Assembly: GCA_023379515.1 (NCBI GenBank)
Contig: JAMCQQ010000063.1
Span: 1 to 64,000 of the forward strand
Length of the DNA stretch: 64,000 nt
From: Actinomycetota bacterium
GTDB taxonomy: Bacteria > Actinomycetota > Humimicrobiia > Humimicrobiales > Humimicrobiaceae
Direction of reading: 5' to 3'
Shown: positions 17,106 to 26,047 of the stretch, piece after piece
Layout: each line of letters starts with the position of its first letter
Numbering within the stretch: the first letter of the stretch is position 1
The notes under the pieces: generated by a model
What the model was told of the DNA's origin: nothing
What the model saw: the letters and a program-made list of their open reading frames with translations, nothing else
Database searches by the model: none
Translations under genes and position numbers: made by a program

Positions 17106-18248
17106 ATGAATTCGCGGGAAAGAGTTATAAAGGCATATAATCATCAGGAACCTGACAGAGTACCAATTTGCATAGGCGGGGTTGCTCAAAAGTTTACAAA
17201 GAATGTTTATTATAAGGTAAAGGAAAAACTGGGCATTAGCGAGGAATATGAAAAAGAAAACATGCTTGATGAACTTGGAAATGTAATATATTACAATCCC
17301 AAGGTTCTTGATTATTTTCACATTGATTTCCGTGAAATTCAGATAAGAAGACTTCCTCATAACAGGATTTTTGAAGATGGAAGCTGGGAATATGAATTGG
17401 GAATCAGGATGAAAGCAAGCCCTAACGGTGAAACTGTAAATTTTATTTCACACCCTCTTAAAGATGCATTAATTGATGACATAAAAAAATATAAGTTTCC
17501 GGATCCAAAAGATAAAAGACGCTTTGAGGGATTAAGGCAGGAAGCAAAAGATTTGTATGGAAATACAGATTTTGCAATAGGAGCATATAAAGCTACTCTT
17601 CTTGGACTTTGGGATTGTGCATGGGTATTAAGAAGCATGGATAAGCTGTTTGTGGATTTAATATTTGATAAACCTCTTGTTAATTGTCTTCTTGATAAGA
17701 TCCTTGCATTTAATTATGAAGTTTATGAAGCATATCTTAAGGAAATTGGAGAATATATTAATGTTGTAGAATTCAATGATGATTTCGGAACTCAAAGCAA
17801 TCTTATGATTTCTCCTGATCAATATAGAGAATTTATAAAGCCAAGACATAAGATTTTAATTGACATGTTTAAAAAATATGCTAAAAATGCAAAGGTTCTG
17901 ATTCATTCCTGCGGAAGCATTTACAGCATTATTCTTGATTTTATTGAAATAGGGATAAATATAATTAATCCTGTACAACCTCTTGCAGCCAATATGAATA
18001 CCTATAAGTTAAAAAAAGAATTTGGAAATGACATTTGCTTTCAGGGGGGAATAGATTTACAGGAAGCAATGCTGGGTTCTGTTAAAGATGTAGAAAATGA
18101 AGTGATTGAAAGAATCAGATCGCTTGCACCTGGAGGAGGTTATGTCCTGTCTACAGCTAATAATATTGCAAGTGATGTTCCTCTGGAAAATGTTTTTGCT
18201 TTATATGATTTTGCATATAAATATGGGAAATATCCCATAAATATTTAA
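17106..18248 (+). CDS. UroD-superfamily protein 1 (non-heme, methyltransferase-like)
   Basis: This 380-residue protein has the uroporphyrinogen decarboxylase/MtaA TIM-barrel pattern: an N-terminal S-R-E-R-V, E-F-N-D-D-F near residue 222 and H-S-C-G at 267-270. In MtaA-type corrinoid methyltransferases the zinc is held by this H-x-C plus a later Cys. Here the later position reads S-T-A-N (349-352), so the third ligand is missing. No heme or corrinoid genes are nearby, and the gene sits inside a sugar-transport operon between kinase and permease. A heme role is therefore unlikely. The reaction is unknown. Related copies occur at 41042 and 44814. Confidence 0.8.
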   Translation: MNSRERVIKAYNHQEPDRVPICIGGVAQKFTKNVYYKVKEKLGISEEYEKENMLDELGNVIYYNPKVLDYFHIDFREIQIRRLPHNRIFEDGSWEYELGIRMKASPNGETVNFISHPLKDALIDDIKKYKFPDPKDKRRFEGLRQEAKDLYGNTDFAIGAYKATLLGLWDCAWVLRSMDKLFVDLIFDKPLVNCLLDKILAFNYEVYEAYLKEIGEYINVVEFNDDFGTQSNLMISPDQYREFIKPRHKILIDMFKKYAKNAKVLIHSCGSIYSIILDFIEIGINIINPVQPLAANMNTYKLKKEFGNDICFQGGIDLQEAMLGSVKDVENEVIERIRSLAPGGGYVLSTANNIASDVPLENVFALYDFAYKYGKYPINI

Positions 18249-18449
18249 AAAATTAATAAAACATATAAATATAAAAAATTAACGAAATTTATATAAATTT
18301 TTATTTAAAAAGTGATTTTTAACATTTTATGGAAATTTTTATTTTAAATATAAAAGTTAATTTAAAACTATGGAAAATAAGTGCAATAAATTAATAAATT
18401 TAAAACAGTTAAAAAATATTTATATTTGCAATAAGAAGGGTTGGTAAAT

Positions 18450-19430
18450 GTGAATCAGATTAGCGGCAGGTTCAGTTTGGCTAAAGGGAAAATATCCAGA
18501 GTTCAGGAACTGGGGGTAGGTCTTGCATTACTGGCATTATGTCTGATTTTAGGATTTTCGACTGAAAATTTTTTTAGAATTACTAATTTAATTTCTATTT
18601 TAAGATCTGCTTCCTATGTCGGCATAATGTCACTTGGAATGGTGTTTGTACTTTCGATGCGGGATGTGGATTTATCCATAGGCAGTATTTATAATCTTGC
18701 AGGTATGACTGTAGGTTTTTTGCTTACTATGAAAGTGGATGTATGGCTTGCAGTAATCATTGGAATTCTTGTTGGAGTTGTTTGCGGACTGTTTAACATA
18801 GGTTTTAGCATAGCATTTAAAATTCCTACTATAATTGTCACACTGGGTACTTTAAGTGTGTTTAAAGGTCTTGGACTTGTAATTTCTCAAGGCAGTCCAT
18901 TTTACAGTTTTGAAAAGACAAGCTTCTTTTTTACAAAGATAGGCGGAACAATTGGGAAATTTCCGGTTATAGCATTAATATTTCTGATTTTAACTGTAAT
19001 CTTCTTTGTAATATACGGATTTACAGTTTTTGGTATAAGAGTTAGGGGAATAGGCTCCAACCCTCATGCGGCAGAATTCAGCGGTGTAAATATAATTAAA
19101 TACAGAATCATAGTATTTATTTTAATGGGTGCACTGGCAGCATTTGCAGGTACCCTTGAGCTTTCTTTTCTTCAAAGTTCCCATCTTGAAATGGGCGTAG
19201 GTAATGAACTAAGTGTAATCGCTGCTGTAATCATCGGGGGAACATCATTAGCGGGAGGTTCCGGTTCAATTCTTGGTGCATTGATTGGTGCATTGATAAT
19301 TGCTGTGATAAGAAATGGCATAGTTCAGCTTGGTGTGTCTCCTTACTGGAGTTCAACTGTTACAGGGTTTGTTATATTAGCTGCAGTTGCTATAGATTAT
19401 TTGTTTAAAAGATTAAGAAGCAGTCAATAG
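18450..19430 (+). CDS. CUT2-type sugar ABC transporter permease (RbsC-like)
   Basis: This protein of about 326 residues has roughly ten hydrophobic segments and the RbsC-family motifs D-V-D-L-S-I-G near residue 74 and a late A-A-V-I-I-G-G-T-S-L-A-G-G. It forms the membrane channel of a CUT2 importer, presumably as a homodimer because locus A has only one permease gene. I prefer the GTG at 18450 because GAAGGG lies about 9 bases before it; the TTG at 18441 touches the ribosome site. Partners are the binding protein at 19637 and the ATPase at 20877. Confidence 0.88.
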   Translation: MNQISGRFSLAKGKISRVQELGVGLALLALCLILGFSTENFFRITNLISILRSASYVGIMSLGMVFVLSMRDVDLSIGSIYNLAGMTVGFLLTMKVDVWLAVIIGILVGVVCGLFNIGFSIAFKIPTIIVTLGTLSVFKGLGLVISQGSPFYSFEKTSFFFTKIGGTIGKFPVIALIFLILTVIFFVIYGFTVFGIRVRGIGSNPHAAEFSGVNIIKYRIIVFILMGALAAFAGTLELSFLQSSHLEMGVGNELSVIAAVIIGGTSLAGGSGSILGALIGALIIAVIRNGIVQLGVSPYWSSTVTGFVILAAVAIDYLFKRLRSSQ

Positions 19431-19433
19431 CTG

Positions 19434-19512
19434 AAAGGAGGTTTTAAAATATTAAAAATATTAAATATCTGAAGAAATATAAAATACCAGAAAAATTGAG
19501 AAAAGGAGGTGG
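19434..19512 (+). promoter_or_regulatory. Two orphan Shine-Dalgarno motifs upstream of the locus A binding-protein gene
   Basis: AAAGGAGG (19434-19441) and AAAAGGAGGTGG (19501-19512) are near-perfect ribosome-binding sites, but no start codon lies at a workable distance. The gene's own site, AGAGGGA, is just before 19637. Similar orphan motifs precede the other binding-protein genes. Confidence 0.55.
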
Positions 19513-19636
19513 TTTTATAAATAAAAAATGAGATTTGTTTCCAAAATCCTCCGATGAGCATGAAGGCATTTATAGAAAACAAATCTCCAAAAGATTTTAC
19601 TAAATTTATAAAAATCATTAAAGAGGGAAGATTATT

Positions 19637-20797
19637 ATGAAAAAAACAGTATTATGGTTTTTAGTTGTAGTACTGGCAGTTTCTGTGCTGTCATTTTTTA
19701 CACTTTCCGGCTGCAAAAAAACTGCAGCAACCACTACTGCTGCCGCAGAAACTACAGCAGCCGAGACCACAACTACAGCAGCCGCTGAAACTACTGCAGT
19801 TGAAACCACAAAGGCAAGTGTAACAACAGTTCCTTCAGATACTTTGTTTGCTGCTGTACTTCATATATCCAGTGCTTTTGCCAATACCATAAAAAGAGGT
19901 GCTGAAAATGCAGCAAAAGACTATGGAGCAACAAATATGCAGGTTCTGATACCTTCAAAAATGGAAGCAACGGAACAGATTGCATTATTTGACTCAATGG
20001 TGGAAAAAGGCGCAAAGGGAATAATGACTGTTGCAGCAGCAGCAGGAGCATGGACTGTACCAATTAATAATGCAGTTGATAAAGGTGTAATTGTTAATAC
20101 AGGAAATGTTGGTGCTCCTGACTCCAAGCAATCATTATTTTGTGGAATATCAGGATATACTGATGGATTAATTCTTGGCCAGGCGCTGCTTGATAATCCA
20201 AATACTCCCAAAAAAGGAAAAGTTGTGCTTGGGATACCTATTCCCGGACTCCCAGTGCTTGAAGGAAGAATAAAAGGAGTTTTGGAAGTATTAAAGAAGA
20301 ATCCTGATTATACAATTATAGGACCTCTTGACTGCGGACAGTCTCCGGATGCAACTTATTCGTGGGTTGAAGGTGTTTATTCAGCAAATCCGGATATGGT
20401 AATGCTTTTAGGTTCCAGTTTCCTTGAGCCGGGTGCTGCAGATCAGTTTAAGAGAAAAAATCCAAGTGCTAAATTTTTTGTTGCAGGATATGACCTTGAA
20501 CCAAATGAATTACAGGGTATTAAAGACGGCACACTTGATATTACAGTAGGACAGGGACCTTATCTTCAGGGATACATTCCAATGGCAGCTATTTTTGAAA
20601 ATCTGCTGAAGGGAAATCCGCTTGCTACAGGATGGGTTAATCCGGGTGAAGAAGTTGTTACAGCCGCAAATGTTGATGAATTTATAAAACGTGAAAATGA
20701 TCCAAAAGTGGAATATGATTTTTACAAAAAAGTAATACAGGATCAATTTACACCTATATGGGAAAAGACAGTGCCTTTCAGTGAATATGTTCCGTAA
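19637..20797 (+). CDS. CUT2 sugar-binding lipoprotein, locus A
   Basis: This 386-residue lipoprotein has a signal peptide ending in L-S-G-C (Cys near 27). A Thr/Ala/Glu-rich linker of about 40 residues follows, then a two-lobe periplasmic-binding-protein domain of the RbsB/LacI-like fold. It should be anchored outside the membrane and deliver a sugar to the permease at 18450. The linker is low complexity and creates an artificial antisense reading frame. It starts 206 bases after the permease and is followed by a strong hairpin before the ATPase. The ligand is unknown. Confidence 0.9.
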   Translation: MKKTVLWFLVVVLAVSVLSFFTLSGCKKTAATTTAAAETTAAETTTTAAAETTAVETTKASVTTVPSDTLFAAVLHISSAFANTIKRGAENAAKDYGATNMQVLIPSKMEATEQIALFDSMVEKGAKGIMTVAAAAGAWTVPINNAVDKGVIVNTGNVGAPDSKQSLFCGISGYTDGLILGQALLDNPNTPKKGKVVLGIPIPGLPVLEGRIKGVLEVLKKNPDYTIIGPLDCGQSPDATYSWVEGVYSANPDMVMLLGSSFLEPGAADQFKRKNPSAKFFVAGYDLEPNELQGIKDGTLDITVGQGPYLQGYIPMAAIFENLLKGNPLATGWVNPGEEVVTAANVDEFIKRENDPKVEYDFYKKVIQDQFTPIWEKTVPFSEYVP

Positions 20798-20818
20798 GAT
20801 GTAAAAGATAATAAGAAT

Positions 20819-20849
20819 AATGGGGCAGCTTGATATAGTCTGCCCCATT
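20819..20849 (+). terminator. Intercistronic hairpin after the locus A binding-protein gene
   Basis: AATGGGGCAG (20819-20828) pairs perfectly with CTGCCCCATT (20840-20849) around an 11-base loop. No T-run follows and the ATPase gene starts 28 bases later. This suits partial termination or 3'-end protection of the upstream message better than a full stop. Confidence 0.75.
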
Positions 20850-20876
20850 GTAAACAATATGATTTAAAAGCCAAGT

Positions 20877-22403
20877 ATGGAAACAATGATTAAAATTGAA
20901 AATTTAAATAAGTCATTTGGTGCAACAGTTGCTCTTGATCATATAAGTTTTGAAATTGCAAAAGGCGAGATACATGCAATCGTTGGTGAAAATGGAGCAG
21001 GCAAATCTACTTTAATGAAGATTTTAGCTGGTGCAGTTAGAAAAGACAGCGGAAAAATATTTATAAAAGGAAAAGAAGTTAATATAAGAAATCCTCTGGA
21101 TGCAGTAAAAGCCGGCATTAGCATTGTCTATCAGGAGCTGAATTTATATCCTCATCTTTCCGTTTTGCAAAATATATTTATGACTAAAGAAATTAAAAAT
21201 ATCTTTGGCTTTGTTAAAAATACGGAGATGGCTAAGGAAAGCCGCAAGATATTAAACAGTCTGGAAACGGAGCACCAGATTTCACCTTATGACAGGGTGG
21301 AAAATTTATCTATAGCGGATCAGCAAATCGTTGAAATAAGCAGGGCACTGTCATATGGTTCAGAGATATTAATTCTGGATGAACCTAATTCTGCACTTAC
21401 AGAAAGTGAAACATTATCATTATTTAAGTTTATCAGAGATCTTAGAAAAAAAGGCATAACAATTATTTATGTATCACACCGTCTCGAAGAGGTTTTCAAT
21501 ATATCCGACAGAATATCAGTATTAAGAGATGGAAAATATATAAATACATGGGAAATAAAAAATATATCTAAGAATGAAATAATTGCTGCAATGATTGGCA
21601 GGAAACTTGAAGAAATGTTTCCGCATAGAAGAATATTATCAAGTAATAAGATAGTTCTTGAAGTAAAGAATTTAAATAAAAGAAGGAAAATAAAAAATAT
21701 AGATCTTGGTATTCGTGAAGGTGAAGTGCTTGGCTTGGCTGGGCTTGATGGATCAGGTGTTGAGGATATTTTCAGAATATTATTCGGACTTGAGAAAAAA
21801 GACTCAGGTCATATATTTTATAATGGAAAAAGGGTAGACAGGCAAAAACCATGGGCTGCAATAAAAAATGGCTGGGCACTGGTTCCTGCTGAAAGACACA
21901 ATCAGGGTTTAATGCTGGAGTGGTCTATCAGAGATAATATAATTTTTACTATTCTGGATAAAATATGTGCTATACCAGGATTTATCAGTCCATTAAAGAT
22001 TAATTCTGTTGTTAAAGAATATTCAAAAAAACTTAATATAGTTACAGACAGCATGTTTAAAAAAGTAGATTCTTTATCAGGAGGTAACCAGCAAAAAGTT
22101 GTAATTGCAAAATGGCTGGCAACTAAACCAAAACTATTGATGCTTAATGACCCGACAAGGGGTATTGATGTAGGAGCTAAAGCTGAAATTTATAAAATAA
22201 TTGATGAACTGGCAAGACATGGTTTTGCAATAATACTAACTTCATCAGAGATAGAAGAGATACTGGAACTTAGCGACAATATCGCAGTTATTTATAATGG
22301 GGAACTGGTAGCTAAATTTGCCGGCGGTAAGGTGGAAAAACAGGAATTAATGTCTTATGTAACAGGCGCTGCTTCAATGAAGGGACAGGCTAAGGAAGCG
22401 TAG
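20877..22403 (+). CDS. CUT2 sugar ABC transporter ATP-binding protein (RbsA-like), locus A
   Basis: This 508-residue protein is a tandem ATPase. The first domain has Walker A G-E-N-G-A-G-K-S-T near residue 38 and Walker B L-D-E-P-N-S-A-L-T. The second has a degenerate Walker A, G-L-D-G-S-G-V, and the signature L-S-G-G-N-Q-Q-K-V. The inactive second P-loop is usual for RbsA/MglA-type proteins. It energises the permease at 18450. The gene is separated from the permease by the binding-protein gene, an unusual order for CUT2 operons. The ribosome site is weak, and an ATG 9 bases later (20886) is an alternative start. Confidence 0.92.
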   Translation: METMIKIENLNKSFGATVALDHISFEIAKGEIHAIVGENGAGKSTLMKILAGAVRKDSGKIFIKGKEVNIRNPLDAVKAGISIVYQELNLYPHLSVLQNIFMTKEIKNIFGFVKNTEMAKESRKILNSLETEHQISPYDRVENLSIADQQIVEISRALSYGSEILILDEPNSALTESETLSLFKFIRDLRKKGITIIYVSHRLEEVFNISDRISVLRDGKYINTWEIKNISKNEIIAAMIGRKLEEMFPHRRILSSNKIVLEVKNLNKRRKIKNIDLGIREGEVLGLAGLDGSGVEDIFRILFGLEKKDSGHIFYNGKRVDRQKPWAAIKNGWALVPAERHNQGLMLEWSIRDNIIFTILDKICAIPGFISPLKINSVVKEYSKKLNIVTDSMFKKVDSLSGGNQQKVVIAKWLATKPKLLMLNDPTRGIDVGAKAEIYKIIDELARHGFAIILTSSEIEEILELSDNIAVIYNGELVAKFAGGKVEKQELMSYVTGAASMKGQAKEA

Positions 22404-22457
22404 ATTAATAATATTTTTTAAATTAAATAGAATTATTAAAGAAATTATTTAGAATTG

Positions 22458-22519
22458 TTGACAATAAAAATAAATAAAATAAAATAAAAAATAATTTGTA
22501 CATTTGAATAATAAATGTA
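22458..22519 (+). promoter_or_regulatory. Promoter and operator upstream of the second SorC-type regulator
   Basis: TTGACA (22458-22463) and TAAAAT (22480-22485) are 16 bases apart. Downstream is an inverted repeat: TACATTT (22499-22505) and AAATGTA (22513-22519), around 7 bases. The GTACAT core is shared with the operator at 14392-14419, so the two paralogous regulators may recognise related sites. Confidence 0.6.
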
Positions 22520-22549
22520 GAAAGTGTTATATTAAATAATTATATTTTT

Positions 22550-23494
22550 ATGAAAAAATTAAGCGATAAAAAAACTTTATATAAAATTTTAAAACATTAT
22601 TATATTGATGACCTGACTCAAAATGAGATATCAAAAAAACTTAATATCTCAAGAATTAAGGTTATAAGATATTTAAATTATGCAAAGGAAAATGGTTTTG
22701 TTGAGACAAAATTAAACATACCAATAAAGGATAGCTATGAACTTGAAGATCTAATTGAAACAACATTTGCATTAAAAGAATGCAGGATTGTTCCAACATT
22801 CAGCAGTGGAAACGATATTTTTAAATATGCGGGACTTGAATTAACTGACATCCTTAAAAGAATTTTAAAACCAAATATCTTTATAGGGGTTTCATGGTCA
22901 GAAACATTCAGAAGTGTCCTTGAATATATAAATATTGGCAGGAGATTTAATGTAAACGTAGTTCCCATAATAGGCGGGCTGGAGCTTGAAGGATCTTCTT
23001 CAAATTCCAATTTCATTGCTCACATTTTTGCAGAAAAAATTGGTGGAATTAACTATAATATTAATCTTCCTGCTGTTTTAGACAGTAAAGAAGCCAGAAA
23101 AATTATGGAAAATGAAAGAAATACAAAAAAAATAAAGGAATTGGCTGAAAAGATTGAGCTTGTCATTACAGGTATTGGAAATATTGGTCCGAATTCAACA
23201 GCTTTAAAGGGAGGATATTTTAAACCTGATGAAATAAATTATTTAAATTCACTTGGAATTGTCGGAAGCATAAATTTAAACTTTATAGATAAGAATGGAA
23301 AAGAAGTAAAAAGCTCAATTGATGACAGAATAATTAAAATCTTTCCGCTTGAAAAATTTAAAGAGACAGAAAATGTAATCGGAATTGCTTTTGGTAAAGA
23401 TAAGGTTGAAGCAATCAAAGCCGCTCTTAAAGGAAATATAATCAAGCTGCTTATAACAGATGAAAACACTGCCAGAGCACTTCTCCTGCCTTGA
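22550..23494 (+). CDS. SorC/DeoR-type regulator 2
   Basis: This 314-residue paralogue of the regulator at 14472 has the same helix-turn-helix with L-T-Q-N-E-I-S-K-K-L-N-I-S-R near residue 25. It has the same ending, I-L-L-I-T-D-E-N-T-A-R-A-L adjusted for local changes, and a sugar-phosphate-binding domain. It lies at the end of locus A with its own promoter and operator. It may control locus B, which begins 1.4 kb downstream, or share control of locus A. Both possibilities are inference. Two regulators of one family around one operon suggest response to two related effectors. Confidence 0.88.
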   Translation: MKKLSDKKTLYKILKHYYIDDLTQNEISKKLNISRIKVIRYLNYAKENGFVETKLNIPIKDSYELEDLIETTFALKECRIVPTFSSGNDIFKYAGLELTDILKRILKPNIFIGVSWSETFRSVLEYINIGRRFNVNVVPIIGGLELEGSSSNSNFIAHIFAEKIGGINYNINLPAVLDSKEARKIMENERNTKKIKELAEKIELVITGIGNIGPNSTALKGGYFKPDEINYLNSLGIVGSINLNFIDKNGKEVKSSIDDRIIKIFPLEKFKETENVIGIAFGKDKVEAIKAALKGNIIKLLITDENTARALLLP

Positions 23495-23506
23495 TTTCAA
23501 AATATT

Positions 23507-23779
23507 TTATTTTACATACTCCAGTAAAACATTTATTTCATCAATTTTACCTGTTGTTAGTGTAGTGACCATTACTGCGCGGCATATTTCTCTTGCCTTT
23601 TTATAAGCCTTATATACACCATTATATAATTTTTCTTCATCTTCATCCCAGGCAATGGTGCTAAGCGGACATATCTTATATTTAATATTTTCATCCTTAA
23701 GTACTTGCCAAAAGGCGTTTAATGGTTTATCCAAATCATTTTCTCCGATGGGATAAAGGCTTACCTGCAGAGCAATCAC
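23507..23779 (-). CDS. Thiamine-binding/YkoF-like small protein (COG0011 type)
   Basis: This 90-residue protein begins A-L-Q-V-S-L-Y-P-I-G, the typical start of the MTH1187/YkoF thiamine-binding family. It has the later S-T-I-A-W-D-E-D pattern and a helical end. Members form ferredoxin-like dimers or tetramers, and some bind thiamine or its pyrimidine part. No thiamine transport gene is adjacent, but TPP-dependent E1 and PFOR enzymes are encoded nearby. The start is GTG with AAAGGAG upstream. Function is tentative. Confidence 0.65.
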   Translation of the reverse strand: MIALQVSLYPIGENDLDKPLNAFWQVLKDENIKYKICPLSTIAWDEDEEKLYNGVYKAYKKAREICRAVMVTTLTTGKIDEINVLLEYVK

Positions 23780-23859
23780 GATTATCTCCTTTCATTTTTA
23801 ATATTTATTTTATTATAAATAAGAATTTTTTATTATTTTCATAACTAATTTTTTAATAA

Positions 23860-24588
23860 TTAAATTTCTTTTTTATATCCGTCAAAGGCAATTTCAATAT
23901 TAACCTTATTTTCGCCATATTCAAACAGCTTACCGTAAACTTCTTTTTCATCTGAACTGACTATCTGTTTTCCACAATGAGTTATAATTAGATTTCTTAT
24001 GCCAGCTTTTTTGCACCATCCTATTATTGTTTTAAGCATGGCATGTCCGAAAAGCTTTCCATCTCTACTCCTCACAAGATTTACATTAATGCTTGAACCG
24101 TCAGCAATAAGAAAATCAATATCTTTAAGCAAATCTTCTTTGGGGATTTCAAAATCAAGAATATCAGGCGCATAAATTAAATTTTTATTATTTCTTATTT
24201 TATAGCATACAGCAGGACATCTTAATGAATGTATTAAATTTACCGGGGTAAATATTAAATTTTTTATTTTAAATTCTTTATTATGTTCAACTATATTAAA
24301 ATTTAATGGTTTATATTTACTGTAATCATAAGTGATTTTTGTAAGATATACTGTAGTCAGTACAGATTTATCGTCTTTTTTTGTCCAGATATAATGGTCA
24401 GGATGTGCATGAGTTATTAAAACAGCATCAAAATGATTTATTTCATTGTCTAAACCAGGTGCATGCTTTTCCCCATAATCAATTATAACTTTTGTGTCCT
24501 TATAATTTATTATGATGGAAGAATGGTAATTATGCAGCAAACTACTTTCTTCTATTTCGCCTTTTGTCCCAGGAAATTCTAAAATCAT
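23860..24588 (-). CDS. Metallo-beta-lactamase-fold hydrolase
   Basis: This 242-residue protein has the MBL metal motif T-H-A-H-P-D-H near residues 79-85, D-Y-G near 57 and later metal-ligand candidates A-D-G-S near 170 and T-H-C near 213. It is intact for two-metal hydrolysis. The family spans many reactions, including nucleases, lactonases and phosphodiesterases, and the substrate cannot be inferred. It is encoded 80 bases from the YkoF-like gene on the same strand, in a two-gene minus-strand unit placed between locus A and locus B. Confidence 0.85.
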   Translation of the reverse strand: MILEFPGTKGEIEESSLLHNYHSSIIINYKDTKVIIDYGEKHAPGLDNEINHFDAVLITHAHPDHYIWTKKDDKSVLTTVYLTKITYDYSKYKPLNFNIVEHNKEFKIKNLIFTPVNLIHSLRCPAVCYKIRNNKNLIYAPDILDFEIPKEDLLKDIDFLIADGSSINVNLVRSRDGKLFGHAMLKTIIGWCKKAGIRNLIITHCGKQIVSSDEKEVYGKLFEYGENKVNIEIAFDGYKKEI

Positions 24589-24705
24589 ATGGCTGATTAT
24601 TTACTGGTTTTTATAAAAAAATACTTTTTTATTGATTTTGATTTTATCATAATCAGTTAAAAATATTTATTGTATTAATTTTCCAGTGCAGATTACAAAA
24701 TAATA

Positions 24706-24759
24706 TTGACAAAAGAAAAAATTAATTTAAAATAAATGTTAAACATAGTGAACATAAGT
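24706..24759 (+). promoter_or_regulatory. Promoter region of locus B with TGAACATAAGT motif
   Basis: TTGACA (24706-24711) and TAAAAT (24728-24733) are 16 bases apart. Just downstream is TGAACATAAGT (24749-24759), which recurs exactly at 37735-37745 before the second binding-protein gene of the locus. The rest of the 356-base gap 24589-24944 is AT-rich with no gene. Confidence 0.55.
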
Positions 24760-24944
24760 ATCATTTATTAATCAGTATTTTAAGAAATTAATTTCTAAGC
24801 AAATTCTATATGAAAAACTAATATTATTATTTGATGAATAATCTTAATATTAATAAAAATTTATCCGGAATATAAAAAACAAAAGAACAATATATTTTAT
24901 TTTTTTAGTTGCAAATCATATAAATAAGGCATCAGGAGGTTGAA

Positions 24945-25970
24945 ATGCTTCAGGCAAAAATTGTGAAAAAAGAAAATATAATAGTTGAAAATATTGATAT
25001 TCCGCTGCCAAAAGAAAATGAAGTTTTATTTAAAGTAAAATATGCAGGGATATGCGGATCAGACAGGCTTATGATGAAAGATCCTTCATTTTTCTCCTAT
25101 CCTGTCGTAAACGGACATGAACTTGTTGGAACTGTGGCATCTGAAGGTAAAAAATTTAAGAAAGGTGTCAGAGCAACAATTCTTCCCATGATATATTGCA
25201 GACAGTGTGAATTTTGTAAGGAAAATTTATTTAATTTGTGTGAGAAACTTTCATTTATCGGTGGTACACCAGCCAATGGCGGTTTTGCAGAATATATAAC
25301 TGTTGAAGAAGATAATATATTCCCATTGCCAAATTCAATAAGCGATGAGGCGGCAGCAATGATAGAACCTGCTTCAGTAGGCTATCATGGAGTTAATCTT
25401 GCTGTTCCTTCAAAAATTAAAAAGATAATGATAATTGGTACCGGAATAATCGGAATATTGGCAATCAGAATTTTAAAGAACAGATATAAAATAAATGATA
25501 TAACAGCTATTGACTTATCAGATAAAAAGCTGGAAATGGCTGCTAAATCAGGTGCAAACACTACTATTAATTTAAAAGGCAAAAACTGGAAAACTGTAGG
25601 TGAATTAACAAAAAATCCTGCAGGATCTTATGATGCAATTGTTGATTATGTGAGCTCTAGCCAAAGCATGGATATTTCACTGGCAAATTTAAAGAAAAAT
25701 GGAAGACTTATAATTACCGGTCTTCCCCATGACGATGTTTTAATTGGAAAACTTCCATTCTTTTCAATTGCAGCAAAAGAACTGATTATTAAAGGCTGTT
25801 ATTGTTATATTGTTCAGGATTTTCATGATGTAATTGAAATGCTTGCAAACAGGATAATCATAATTGAAGATCTGGTTGCTGCAAAATATGATCTTAAGGA
25901 TGTTGCAAAAGCTTTTGCTGACTGGGAGAAAAATTATTCAGAATGGTTTAAAGTTCTTATAAAACCTTAA
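24945..25970 (+). CDS. Zinc-dependent medium-chain sugar/polyol dehydrogenase
   Basis: This 341-residue MDR-family protein has all expected zinc ligands: catalytic Cys37 (G-I-C-G-S-D), His58-Glu59 (N-G-H-E) and structural Cys85, Cys88, Cys91 and Cys99. The nucleotide-binding G-T-G-I-I-G is near 166. It resembles sorbitol, galactitol-phosphate and threonine dehydrogenases and should oxidise a secondary alcohol with NAD(P). It is the first gene of locus B and is followed by an FGGY kinase, which suggests oxidation of a polyol or sugar to a ketose that is then phosphorylated. A strong AGGAGG precedes the ATG. Confidence 0.9.
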   Translation: MLQAKIVKKENIIVENIDIPLPKENEVLFKVKYAGICGSDRLMMKDPSFFSYPVVNGHELVGTVASEGKKFKKGVRATILPMIYCRQCEFCKENLFNLCEKLSFIGGTPANGGFAEYITVEEDNIFPLPNSISDEAAAMIEPASVGYHGVNLAVPSKIKKIMIIGTGIIGILAIRILKNRYKINDITAIDLSDKKLEMAAKSGANTTINLKGKNWKTVGELTKNPAGSYDAIVDYVSSSQSMDISLANLKKNGRLIITGLPHDDVLIGKLPFFSIAAKELIIKGCYCYIVQDFHDVIEMLANRIIIIEDLVAAKYDLKDVAKAFADWEKNYSEWFKVLIKP

Positions 25971-26047
25971 AATTCATTTATATTTTAATAAATATTTGAA
26001 AATTTTAATTATTATTAATTTATTTTCTGTAAATTTGGAGGTTTTAG

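Noticed and set aside
17106..18248. Heme-pathway uroporphyrinogen decarboxylase (hemE)
   Set aside because: The H-S-C-G motif belongs to the methyltransferase-like branch, there are three paralogues in sugar loci, and no heme gene is nearby.
19618..19809. Minus-strand Val/Ala-rich frame opposite the locus A binding-protein linker
   Set aside because: It is the antisense of the Thr/Ala/Glu low-complexity linker; a similar shadow occurs opposite the locus C linker.
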